A DNA stretch of 28,752 bases, taken from contig JBBROA010000048.1 of assembly GCA_038229875.1 (NCBI GenBank), positions 1 to 28,752 on the forward strand. Direction: 5' to 3'. Below the pieces are notes generated by a model, which saw nothing but the letters and a program-made list of their open reading frames with translations, did no database searches and was not told the origin of the DNA. The translations under genes were made by a program, and so were the position numbers. How positions within the stretch are numbered: the stretch's first letter is position 1; the number at the start of each line of letters is the position of its first letter. Below are positions 7,621 through 14,627 of the stretch, piece after piece. The DNA comes from JALYUA01 sp038229875. GTDB taxonomy: Bacteria; Acidobacteriota; Thermoanaerobaculia; UBA5066; Gp7-AA6.

Positions 7621-8571
7621 TTGACACCGCGCGGCGAGGGCGCGCACGATCGGCTTCCATTGCAACAACCGTCCGGAGAAGTCCTGCCGCCAGGGAACGC
7701 GGAGCCCGACGCTGCCGCGCTCGCGGGCGGGGACGAGGCGGCGTGGACCCGGCTTCTCGAGAGTCACGGACCTCGCCTGCTCGCCGTTGCGCGAAGGCTC
7801 CTTCGCGACGACGACGCGGCGCGGGATTGTCTTCAGACGGCGTTTCTCCACGCGCTGCGAAGCCTCGACCGGTTCGAGGGGCGTTCTTCTGTCGCGACCT
7901 GGCTGCACCGGATCGTCGTGAACTCGGCGCTCGTGACCCTGCGGTCGCGCCGACGCAAGCCCGAAGAATCTCTCGATCCGCTGCTGCCGGTGTTCGACCG
8001 GACGGGGTACCGGCTCGCGGTGGGGCCGGTCGCGCGCACGCCCGAGGACATCGCGTCGCTCGGGGAGGTTCGGGAGATCGTCCACGCCGCGATCGACCTG
8101 CTGCCGGATTCGTATCGCACGGTCGTCATCCTTCGCGACATCGAGGACCTTTCGGGCGAGGAGGTCGCGGAGTTGCTCGAGACAACTCCCAATGCCGTCA
8201 AGGTGCGGTTGCACCGGGCGCATTCCGCGCTCAAGACACTTCTCGAGATGCCGAAAGAGCGGATCCGCATTTCCCGCGTTCGTGAGGTCTGCCGCTGGGT
8301 TCTCGGCGCCCCGGGCCGTGCGATCCCGCTCGTCATCACGTGTCGGCAGTTCGAGGATTTCGTCGCGAATTTCGTGGACGGCTCCCTGCCTGCCGACCGC
8401 CGGAGGCAGTTCGAGCTGCACCTGCGCACCTGCCATGAATGCCGTCAGTACCTCGCTCGGTATCGGCAGACGATAGCGTTGAGTCTCCGGCTCCGAGACG
8501 AGCCGCTCTTAGCCGACATCCCCAGAGGGCTCGTGCGCGCGATCGCCGGGGCGATCCACCGCGAGGCGTAA
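7621..8571 (+). CDS. ECF sigma factor with fused zinc-finger anti-sigma domain
   Basis: This encodes 316 residues, far longer than a usual ECF factor (~180-200). Region 2 is about 33-108 (GGDEAAWTRLLESHG, RDCLQTAFLHALRSLDRFEG, ATWLHRIVVNSAL). Region 4 is about 145-210 (LLPDSYRTVVILRDIEDLSGEEVAELL, then KVRLHRAHSAL). After a linker, residues 238-316 form a ZAS-like zinc anti-sigma module: Cys241 (ITCRQFEDFVANFVDG), then His267-x3-Cys271-x2-Cys274 (HLRTCHEC). ZAS domains normally are separate proteins that hold an ECF factor inactive, often through redox or zinc chemistry; here the domain is in cis with no stop or internal ATG/GTG start between. There is no transmembrane segment, so sensing would be cytoplasmic. 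TTG 7621 is supported by GGAG at 7610-7613; TTG 7660 is an alternative. The crystallin gene follows 89 bases downstream and may be a target. Confidence 0.88.
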   Translation: MTPRGEGAHDRLPLQQPSGEVLPPGNAEPDAAALAGGDEAAWTRLLESHGPRLLAVARRLLRDDDAARDCLQTAFLHALRSLDRFEGRSSVATWLHRIVVNSALVTLRSRRRKPEESLDPLLPVFDRTGYRLAVGPVARTPEDIASLGEVREIVHAAIDLLPDSYRTVVILRDIEDLSGEEVAELLETTPNAVKVRLHRAHSALKTLLEMPKERIRISRVREVCRWVLGAPGRAIPLVITCRQFEDFVANFVDGSLPADRRRQFELHLRTCHECRQYLARYRQTIALSLRLRDEPLLADIPRGLVRAIAGAIHREA

Positions 8572-8660
8572 GAGGCGCTCCCGGAGGGAGGGGAGTCCGC
8601 GGGGCTTCGCGCACTCCAAGCGGACAGATAGACTTCACGGCACTTTCCGGAGGAGGCACG

Positions 8661-9590
8661 ATGCGTTCGAAAATCCTGGCCGCGGTCGCAGCGTCGGTTT
8701 TGATCGGTGGCCTGGCTTACGGGCAGGAGAGGCCGATCGGAGGCATCGGCATCACGGTGTTCGAGGACGTCGGGTACCGGGGGAGGAATGCCACGATTCG
8801 CGACGAGGTCTCGGACTTGAGTGATTACCACTTGAATGACCGCGTCTCGAGCTTCCGGATTGCGCGGGGCGAATTCTGGGAAGTTTGCGAGCACAAGGAT
8901 TTCCGCGGGCGATGCGCCGTGTTCTCCGCCGACGAGCCCGACCTGCGGCGCGTTTCCTGGGACGACCAGATCACCTCGGTGCGTCGGGTTCGCCGCGACC
9001 GGCGGGAAGAGAGAGGGCGCGGGCGCGGGGACGCTGAGCGTCCTCGGGAGCGTTTCGGAATCGTGATGTTCGAAGAGGAGAACCTTCGGGGAGCGCGGCA
9101 CGAAGTCGAGCGGGAAGAGGCGGACCTCTCGGGCGGCCGCGTCTCGAGTCTCGACGTGCGGGGGAGCTGGGAGATCTGCGACCGTCCGAGCTTCCGCGGC
9201 CGCTGCGTCACCGTCTCCGGAGAGGTTCCGTCATTGCGGTCCTACGGGATGCAGAATCGGATCGCCTCCGCGCGACCCCTTCGAGGCGACCGCGGGGATG
9301 GCCGGGGATCTCCGCCACCCGACCTCGAGATCCCGCGGCTGATCCTCCATTCCCGTACCAATTTCCGAGGCGACGCCCATGAGCTGACCGACGCGGACCG
9401 GGAGATCTCGGATTTCAACGATCGGGCCCAGAGCGCCACCGTCGAGGGAGGGGCGTGGGAAGTCTGCGAGCACAAGGAATTCCGCGGCCGCTGCGTCACG
9501 CTTCGGGACAGCGTGCCGGATCTCGGGGCGTACGGGTTGCGCGATGCGATCAGCTCGGCGCGACCCATCTCGCCGGATGGGCGCCGATGA
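8661..9590 (+). CDS. Exported protein with three beta/gamma-crystallin domains
   Basis: This encodes 309 residues. ATG 8661 follows GGAGGAGG, and residues 1-21 form a signal peptide ending AYGQ. Three beta/gamma-crystallin domains, each of two Greek-key motifs, lie at about 30-110, 133-206 and 226-302, joined by Arg/Gly/Asp-rich linkers (about 111-131 and 207-223). Each has an aromatic-containing first strand (ITVFEDVGYRG, IVMFEEENLRG, LILHSRTNFRG), then WEVCEHKDFRGRC or a close variant, and ends in (I/V)xSxRxx. The Cys pairs C76/C85, C173/C182 and C269/C278 probably form a disulfide in each domain. Microbial members often bind Ca2+ through (N/D)(N/D)xx(S/T)S motifs; here the candidate positions read NDRVSSF, GGRVSSL, DRAQSAT, DDQITSV, QNRIASA and RDAISSA, so Ca2+ binding is possible but degenerate. 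It likely acts in the envelope or outside the cell. The ECF-ZAS sigma gene lies just upstream. Confidence 0.9.
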   Translation: MRSKILAAVAASVLIGGLAYGQERPIGGIGITVFEDVGYRGRNATIRDEVSDLSDYHLNDRVSSFRIARGEFWEVCEHKDFRGRCAVFSADEPDLRRVSWDDQITSVRRVRRDRREERGRGRGDAERPRERFGIVMFEEENLRGARHEVEREEADLSGGRVSSLDVRGSWEICDRPSFRGRCVTVSGEVPSLRSYGMQNRIASARPLRGDRGDGRGSPPPDLEIPRLILHSRTNFRGDAHELTDADREISDFNDRAQSATVEGGAWEVCEHKEFRGRCVTLRDSVPDLGAYGLRDAISSARPISPDGRR

Positions 9591-9607
9591 GTCGAGGGGG
9601 GTACCGG

Positions 9608-9633
9608 TAGTGTATAATAAAGATCTGACCCCG
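9608..9633 (+). repeat. Left 26-bp direct repeat flanking the RAYT gene
   Basis: This copy begins TAGTGTATAATAAAGA and ends CTGACCCCG. It matches 24 of 26 bases with 10594-10619. It contains a perfect TATAAT (9613-9618), which might act as a -10 box. It ends nine bases before the transposase ATG. Confidence 0.75.
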
Positions 9634-9642
9634 ATAAGCTAG

Positions 9643-10596
9643 ATGACGCGGCCGCTGCGGCTCGATTTCCCGGGCGCGGTGCACCACGTCATGGCGCGCG
9701 GGCACGAGCGCGGCAGCGTGTTTCGCGACGACGTGGATCGCGTGCGATGGCTGCAACTTCTCGGCCTCGCGGCCGGTCAGGCGCACTGGGACGTCCATGC
9801 GTATTGCCTCATGGGCAATCACTACCACCTGCTGGTGGAAACCCCCGAGGCCGGGCTTTCGGAGGGGCTGCACGATTTGAACTCGCGTTTTGCGCAGTGG
9901 TTCAACCGGCGGCACAAGCGTCGGGGTCACCTCTTCGAGGGGCGCTTCCGCGCGATCCTCGTTCAGAAGGACGCGCATCTGCTGGAGCTCGCGCGGTACA
10001 TCGTGCTCAACCCGGTGCGAGCGGGGCTGGCCAGGGCGGCCGGCGACTGGCGTTGGAGCAGTTACCGAGCGACAGCCGGGTTGGCGCCGTGTCCCGAGTG
10101 GCTGTCGGTCGATTCGACGCTCGGGCAGTTTGCCGGGAGTCGGCGCATCGCTCAGGCGGCGTATCGCCGCTTCGTCGCCGAGGGAAAAGGGCTGCCGTCG
10201 CCGCTCGACGACGTTCAGAAGCAGGCGTACCTCGGCGATGCGGAGTTTCTCAAACAGGTACTCGAGAGGCTCGGAGGAGAGCGGCGCGACGATCCCGAGA
10301 TCCCTCTCCGGGAGCGGCGTCCGGCGGGCCCGACGCTCGAGAAGATCCGCGGCGCCGTCGCGAAGGAGTGGGGAGTGTCCGCGGAGGACCTTTCGCGTAA
10401 CCGCGGCGCCGAGCCGAAGATGGCCGCGATCTACCTGTCTCGGCGGCTCACCCGGCTCAAGGTCGCGGAAGTCGGGGAGGCGTTCAACGTCCGTTCCGCG
10501 CGCGTGAGCAACGTCGTGCGCCGCGTCGAAGAGGATCCGGAGTCTCGTCTGGCGAGCCGGATTCGCCGGGTGGAACGGAGCCTGGCGGTGTCTTAG
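9643..10596 (+). CDS. REP-associated tyrosine transposase (RAYT, IS200-like HUH family)
   Basis: This encodes 317 residues. The Y1-transposase domain covers about 1-150: LDFPGAVHHVMARGHERGSVF at the N terminus, the HUH metal site in CLMGNHYHLL (His60, His62), SRFAQWFNRRHKRRGHLFEGRF, and LARYIVLNPVRAG, where Tyr119 is the likely nucleophile. The C-terminal part (about 235-310) adds a DnaA-like or winged-helix segment (ISLRRLT-like AIYLSRRLTRLKVAEVGEAFNV) seen in longer RAYTs. RAYTs are single-strand DNA nucleases that act on REP palindromes and are usually single-copy and domesticated rather than mobile. The 26-bp direct repeats bracketing the gene, the right one beginning at its own stop codon, are the likely element ends or REP-related sites. 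No good ribosome site precedes ATG 9643. All key residues are present, so it should be active. Confidence 0.92.
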   Translation: MTRPLRLDFPGAVHHVMARGHERGSVFRDDVDRVRWLQLLGLAAGQAHWDVHAYCLMGNHYHLLVETPEAGLSEGLHDLNSRFAQWFNRRHKRRGHLFEGRFRAILVQKDAHLLELARYIVLNPVRAGLARAAGDWRWSSYRATAGLAPCPEWLSVDSTLGQFAGSRRIAQAAYRRFVAEGKGLPSPLDDVQKQAYLGDAEFLKQVLERLGGERRDDPEIPLRERRPAGPTLEKIRGAVAKEWGVSAEDLSRNRGAEPKMAAIYLSRRLTRLKVAEVGEAFNVRSARVSNVVRRVEEDPESRLASRIRRVERSLAVS

Positions 10597-10619
10597 TGTA
10601 TAATAAAGACCTGGCCCCG
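10594..10619 (+). repeat. Right 26-bp direct repeat flanking the RAYT gene
   Basis: This is the second copy, same orientation, 24 of 26 identical with 9608-9633 (differences T/C and A/G in the 3' half). Its first three bases are the transposase stop TAG. It also contains TATAAT. It ends two bases before the stop of the convergent YihY-like gene. Confidence 0.75.
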
Positions 10620-10621
10620 GG

Positions 10622-11548
10622 CTAGGACCGCTTCTTGCCGTCCGTGGTGAGCGCGACGGTTTTGACTCGTTCCGTGCCCGCCGACGGGGGCGGCCGGGAC
10701 GCGAGGACCCGGCGCGAGTAGACACGCGTGAACTCGGCGCCGAAGAGCAGGATCAGCGAGGCGTAGTAGACCCAGAGCAGCAGCACGACGAGCGAACCCG
10801 CCGCCCCGAACGGAGAGCTCAGGGCCGTCCGGCCAAGATAGAGCCCGATCAGGAACTTCCCGGCCGACAACAGGAGCGACGTGACGAGGGCGCCCAGCCA
10901 GACGTCTTTCCAGGGGATGTCGGCGTCGGGCAGGATCCGGAAGATCAGAGCGAACAGGATCGTGAAGACCGTAAACGACGTCAGCATGTGTCCCGCCTCG
11001 AGGAGGTCTGGAGGGACCGCCAGCCGGGCCTGGATGTACTCGCGAAGCCCCTGGAGCGCAGCGGAAACCGTCAGCGAGACGACGAGCAGAAAGCCGATCG
11101 CCACGACGAGCGCGAAAGACAGCATCCGCTTGCGGAGCAGCGCCGGCAGCAGGGGCCCCGGTTTCGGCGCCACCTCCCAGACCAGATTGAGCGACGTCTG
11201 GAGTTGCGCAAATGCGGCGGTGGCGCTGACGAGAAGAGTCACGAAGGCCACGGTCTTCGCCAGCCAGCCGGACTGCTGCTCGCCGAGGGACTTCAAGATT
11301 TCCTGAACCGCGGCGGCCTGTCGCGTTCCCATGAGGCCCGCGAACTGGTGAACGATCTGCCCCCGCACGACGTCGCGGCCGAGCGCCAGGCCGGCCACCG
11401 CGATGACCATGATCAGGATGGGCACGAGCGAGAACAACGTGTAGAAGGAAAGCGCGGCGCTCTGCGTCATCGCATCGTGGGAATCCCATTTCTTGACGGT
11501 CTCCCAGAGGATCTTTCCCCAGTCCTTCGCCCGCGCCTTGAGTTTCAC
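10622..11548 (-). CDS. YihY/BrkB family inner-membrane protein
   Basis: This encodes 308 residues from GTG 11548; an in-frame GTG at 11629 would add 27 Arg-rich, low-GC3 codons and is less likely. Family features: the N-terminal SHDAMTQSAALSFYTLFSLVPILI segment (family consensus 'AaalaFyaLfSLfPll'), then six hydrophobic helices at about 33-53, 112-132, 160-183, 210-230, 240-262 and 270-295, with PWKDVWLGALVTSLL and FGAAGSLVVLLLWVYYASLILLFGAEFTRVY near the C terminus, which is diagnostic. Once called RNase BN, the family is now regarded as an integral membrane protein of unclear function, possibly a transporter. The last residues are basic (TDGKKRS). It is convergent with the RAYT gene with only a few bases between, and divergent from the metallo-hydrolase gene. 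Confidence 0.93.
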   Translation of the reverse strand: MKLKARAKDWGKILWETVKKWDSHDAMTQSAALSFYTLFSLVPILIMVIAVAGLALGRDVVRGQIVHQFAGLMGTRQAAAVQEILKSLGEQQSGWLAKTVAFVTLLVSATAAFAQLQTSLNLVWEVAPKPGPLLPALLRKRMLSFALVVAIGFLLVVSLTVSAALQGLREYIQARLAVPPDLLEAGHMLTSFTVFTILFALIFRILPDADIPWKDVWLGALVTSLLLSAGKFLIGLYLGRTALSSPFGAAGSLVVLLLWVYYASLILLFGAEFTRVYSRRVLASRPPPSAGTERVKTVALTTDGKKRS

Positions 11549-11714
11549 AGCCTGAGCATATGGCGGCTGCCGGTCCCTCTCGTCGCGCCGGTTCTTACGG
11601 CCGTGCCCGCTCCTTCCCGGTTGACGCACCGTGAAACCCGCCGGCCGGTGATTCGTATCCGGTGACGCGCCCTTTTCGAGGGATCGGAAACACGAATTAT
11701 GGCGGAGGTCTTCG

Positions 11715-12821
11715 ATGTTGCTGACGCTCGGGGCATTTCTCCTAAACGGCGTTCTGTCCGCGCAGGCGGCCGCGGCCGCGCCCGCGCCGGGCCCGCGGCG
11801 ATCGCCGGACTTCGACGTGCAGAAGATCGGAGACGGTGTCTATGTCTTGATCCGCAACTATCCGCCCGGCTTGATGGTGGATGGCAACAGCGCGTTCATC
11901 GTCGGGGACGACGACGTGATCGTGGTGGATGCGCCGGAATCATCGCGCGAGATGCTCGCGGCCATCCGCGCCGTGACGTCGAAGCCGGTGCGGTACCTCG
12001 TCAACACCCACTGGCACGACGACCACATCACCGGAGACCATGTTTATCGGGACGCCTTCCCGGGAATCGAGATCGTCGGGCACCCGCAGCTCCGGGAGTA
12101 CCTCCCGTCCACGGGCGAGACGAATCGCCACAGCATGCTCGAGGGCGCCCCGAAGGTCCAGGCCTACGTGAAGAAGCTCCTCGAGACGAACAAGAGCTTC
12201 ACCGGGACCGATCTGACTCCCGAAGAGCGTCAGAGCTACGAGAGCGACATCGCTCTCGTGGACCACTACCTGGAGGTCGTCCCGAAGACGCGGTATCTGC
12301 TTCCCACGATGACCGTCGAGGACCGCTTGACTCTGCACCGCGGCAATCGCACGGTCGAGATCCGAGACCTCGGGCGCGGCCACACGAGCGGCGATCTCGT
12401 CGTGCAACTTCCCGGACAGGGAATCGTGATGACGGGGGATCTCGTGGTCTGGCCGGTGCCGCTCGTCGGATCCGAGCAGTCTCACGTCGGCGACTGGGGG
12501 CAGACGCTCGAGCGGGTGCTCGCTCTCCGTCCGTCGGTGATCGTGCCCGGCCACGGACCGGTCCTGCGCGACGACTCCTATCCGCGTCTGATGACGCGGC
12601 TCTTCGCGTCGATCAACGACCAGGTCCGCGGCGCGGTCTCCCGGGGAGAGACGCTGGAGCAGGCGCGAGCGAGCGTCCGGCTGGGGGATCTCAAGAAGAG
12701 CTTCGCGGGTGACTCCCGGGTGCGGGCGTTCCTGTTCGACACCTATGTCACCGATCCTGCGGTCGCAAGCGCCTACGCGGACGCAAGAGCGGCCGCGCGC
12801 GCTCCCGCTCCGTCGTCTTGA
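11715..12821 (+). CDS. Exported metallo-beta-lactamase-fold hydrolase
   Basis: This encodes 368 residues. ATG 11715 has GGAGG seven bases upstream, and residues 1-20 are a signal peptide (AQAAAAAPAP). The MBL fold runs about 33-285 with all canonical metal ligands: HxHxDH as His99, His101, Asp103, His104; His223 in GRGHTSGD; Asp242 in MTGDLVV; and His280 in VPGHGPV. This is a complete di-zinc site of a class B-like hydrolase. The order (IGDGVYVLIRN, NSAFIVGDDDVIVVDAP, YLVNTHWHDDHITGDHVY) resembles the 'cyclase/SoxH-like' MBL group rather than a true carbapenemase; substrate cannot be told. A family-unlike helical insert lies about 125-190 between the first and fourth ligand motifs. It is periplasmic by inference. 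A weak hairpin follows before the DUF1304 gene. Confidence 0.9.
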   Translation: MLLTLGAFLLNGVLSAQAAAAAPAPGPRRSPDFDVQKIGDGVYVLIRNYPPGLMVDGNSAFIVGDDDVIVVDAPESSREMLAAIRAVTSKPVRYLVNTHWHDDHITGDHVYRDAFPGIEIVGHPQLREYLPSTGETNRHSMLEGAPKVQAYVKKLLETNKSFTGTDLTPEERQSYESDIALVDHYLEVVPKTRYLLPTMTVEDRLTLHRGNRTVEIRDLGRGHTSGDLVVQLPGQGIVMTGDLVVWPVPLVGSEQSHVGDWGQTLERVLALRPSVIVPGHGPVLRDDSYPRLMTRLFASINDQVRGAVSRGETLEQARASVRLGDLKKSFAGDSRVRAFLFDTYVTDPAVASAYADARAAARAPAPSS

Positions 12822-12923
12822 GGCGGCGGCGCGCTCTGCCCGCCACTATTGATGGCAGGGCGGTATCCTGACCTCGCGCGGGCCGATCGGGGACACGGGG
12901 CGCCCGCCGGAAAAGAGGAATCG

Positions 12924-13286
12924 ATGAACGTCCTTGCGAGCGCCGCAGTCGCGCTGGTCGCGCTGCTGCACGTCTTCTTTCTGGTCCTCGAAATGTTTCT
13001 CTGGACCAGGCCCTACGGTCTCAAGACGTTCGGGCTCTCGCGGGAGGAAGCCGAGTCGACCCGAAAGCTCGCTGCGAATCAGGGTCTCTACAACGGGTTC
13101 CTGGCGGCGGGCCTCGTCTGGGGGCTGGTCTCGGCCGACGGCGGGTTCTCGATCCGCGTGTTCTTCCTCTCGTGCGTCATCGTGGCCGGAATCTTCGGCG
13201 CGTTCACGGCGAAGCGGTCGATTCTCTTCGTGCAGGCGCTGCCCGGGGTGATCGCGCTGGCGCTGGTCCTGCTTTCCCGGCGCTGA
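12924..13286 (+). CDS. DUF1304 family membrane protein
   Basis: This encodes 120 residues. ATG 12924 follows AAGAGGAA; longer in-frame starts upstream lack a site and add non-hydrophobic sequence. Four membrane helices are visible, at about 5-25, 50-70, 77-97 and 101-117. The family pattern is clear: LHVFFLVLEMFLW near the start, KLAANQGLYNGFLAAGL in the middle (family 'NQGLYNGFLA') and AKRSILFVQALPGVIAL at the end. The biochemical function of DUF1304 is unknown. It lies in the same direction as the MBL hydrolase, about 100 bases downstream. It ends just before an inverted copy of a dispersed repeat. Confidence 0.92.
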   Translation: MNVLASAAVALVALLHVFFLVLEMFLWTRPYGLKTFGLSREEAESTRKLAANQGLYNGFLAAGLVWGLVSADGGFSIRVFFLSCVIVAGIFGAFTAKRSILFVQALPGVIALALVLLSRR

Positions 13287-13592
13287 GGCGGGCGGGAGCC
13301 GAGCGACCAGCGGGAGCGAGACGGCCAACGGCCATTCAAAGTCGCGCGTGCTCGCTTTGATCAGGCATGCTCGCGCGCTTTTTCGAACGCCTGCCGGCGC
13401 CGATCCTTTTCCACGGGGGAGATCACGGTGTTCTGGACGGCGGCCACTGCATCCGCCTGCCCCCCCCGGGCTCGACCTGCGGCTGCCCCGCGGCCGCGAG
13501 CGACGACAGGTGAAGCAGAACGATCGCCAGTCCCGGCATCGCGGCCAGTCCAAGCGCTTGCGAACTCCGCGGCGGCGCGAGATCGTGCGCTC
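13287..13592. other. Spacer holding repeat A and a possible 48-codon gene
   Basis: Beyond repeat A, the spacer contains one small open frame, ATG 13367 to TGA 13513 on the plus strand. It encodes 48 residues with good codon bias (MLARFFERLPAPILFHGGDHG; later GGHC and CGCP). It includes an eight-C run near 13460 and has no strong ribosome site. A small Cys/His protein is possible but unproven. No promoter is seen for the oxidoreductase gene. Confidence 0.3.
13292..13326 (-). repeat. Dispersed repeat, partial copy A (inverted)
   Basis: The reverse complement reads GGCCGTCTCGCTCCCG followed by TGGTCGCTCGGCTCCCGC with one base between. It matches the second half of the repeats at 19773-19840 and 22998-23066. 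It starts six bases after the stop of the DUF1304 gene. Confidence 0.65.
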
Positions 13593-14558
13593 GTGAAGTT
13601 TCTCGAGGTCTCCGAGCGCGAGCGCGAATACGTGGCGAAGGTCTCGGAGGCCGACGACCCGGTTCCGGGTCCGGGCGAAGTCCTCGTGCGCGTGACCGGA
13701 TCCGGCGTGAACCGCGCGGATCTGGCCCAGATCGGCGGGCGCTATCCGCCGCCGCCGGGAGAGTCGCCCATCCTCGGGATGGAGCTGTCGGGGACGCTCG
13801 AAAGCGGCCAGCTCGTGTGCGCGCTCGTTGCCGGGGGAGCGCACGCGGATCGGGCCGCGGTCCCGACCGGACTTTTTTTCCCCGCCCCCGCCGCAGTTGA
13901 TCCGATTTCCGCCGCCGGGATCCCGGAGGCGTACCTGACCGCGTTTCTGAATCTCGTCGGAGAAGCCGGGTTGCGCGCCGGCGAGACGGTCCTCGTGCAT
14001 GCCGGCGGTTCGGGAGTCGGGCTCGCCGCGATCGCGCTCGGAAAGTTTCTCGGAGCGCGGGTGGCTGCGACGACGCGCACCCAGGCGAAGATCCCCGCGC
14101 TGATCGCCGCCGGGGCCGATCTCGCGGTCGACACGGTCACCTCCGACCTCGTCGGCGAGATCGGGAAATCGTGGGGACCGGGCTCCGTCGACGTGGTGCT
14201 GGATCCGATCGGCGCGAAGACGCTCGAGGCGGACTTGAAACTTCTGGCGACCGGGGGGCGCATCGTGTTCATCGCCACGCTCTCCGGGTCGTCGGCGCCG
14301 CTGGATCTCGGCATCCTGATGGGAAGGCGGGCGCGCCTGATCGGCTCCACCCTGCGGTCGAGGTCCCGCACGGAGAAGGCGGCGCTCGTCCGGCGGTTCG
14401 AGAGAGAGGTTCTGCCCGCGTTCGACGCCGGACGTCTCACAGTGACGGTCGACTCGGTGTTCCCTCCGTCCCGCGCGGGTGAGGCGTTCACACGGATGCG
14501 CGCGAATCAGAACGTGGGGAAGATCCTGATCGACTGGACCGCCGCCGACGGACGCTGA
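13593..14558 (+). CDS. Quinone oxidoreductase-like (zinc-less MDR family) NAD(P)H enzyme
   Basis: This encodes 321 residues from GTG 13593, the start that gives a family-like N terminus; the frame stays open upstream but reads Ala/Arg-rich. GroES-like domain about 22-115: PGPGEVLVRVTGSGVNRADLAQIGGRYPPPPGESPILGMELSG, the PIG3/quinone oxidoreductase pattern. Rossmann domain about 125-260 with the NAD(P) loop AGGSGVG (137-143) and VVLDPIGAKTLEADLKLLATGGRIVFI. No zinc-ligand Cys/His set is present, fitting the zinc-less branch. The stretch after ELSG is about ten residues shorter than usual before CALVAGGAHADRAAVP. The C terminus closes with AFTRMRANQNVGKILI. It is expected to reduce quinones or other alpha,beta-unsaturated carbonyls with NADPH in the cytoplasm. 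Confidence 0.9.
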   Translation: MKFLEVSEREREYVAKVSEADDPVPGPGEVLVRVTGSGVNRADLAQIGGRYPPPPGESPILGMELSGTLESGQLVCALVAGGAHADRAAVPTGLFFPAPAAVDPISAAGIPEAYLTAFLNLVGEAGLRAGETVLVHAGGSGVGLAAIALGKFLGARVAATTRTQAKIPALIAAGADLAVDTVTSDLVGEIGKSWGPGSVDVVLDPIGAKTLEADLKLLATGGRIVFIATLSGSSAPLDLGILMGRRARLIGSTLRSRSRTEKAALVRRFEREVLPAFDAGRLTVTVDSVFPPSRAGEAFTRMRANQNVGKILIDWTAADGR

Positions 14559-14560
14559 CG

Positions 14561-14595
14561 AAAGAAAAAAAGGCGGGCGGCAGGGCGCCGCCCGC
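14561..14595 (-). terminator. Intrinsic terminator of the SPFH/SH3 operon
   Basis: GCGGGCGGC (14573-14581) pairs perfectly with GCCGCCCGC (14587-14595), nine base pairs with a five-base loop. On the minus strand the hairpin is followed by a T-rich tract (complement of 14561-14571). It lies 33 bases past the stop of the 14628 gene and may also slow plus-strand transcription from the oxidoreductase gene. Confidence 0.85.
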
Positions 14596-14627
14596 GAAAA
14601 GGAGATCGACCCTCTGCCCTCCGGCGC

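Noticed and set aside
7621..7650. TTGACA-N18-CACGAT as a promoter for the sigma factor
   Set aside because: The TTG of this box is the better start codon, with GGAG at 7610-7613; the -10 match is poor and spacing is 18.
12836..12866. Hairpin GCCCGCCA/TGGCAGGGC as terminator of the hydrolase gene
   Set aside because: The stem has a bulge and no T tract; not listed as a terminator.
12846..14000. 384-codon minus-strand frame opposite the DUF1304 and oxidoreductase genes
   Set aside because: The opposite strand has two well-supported genes; this frame has no family motif.
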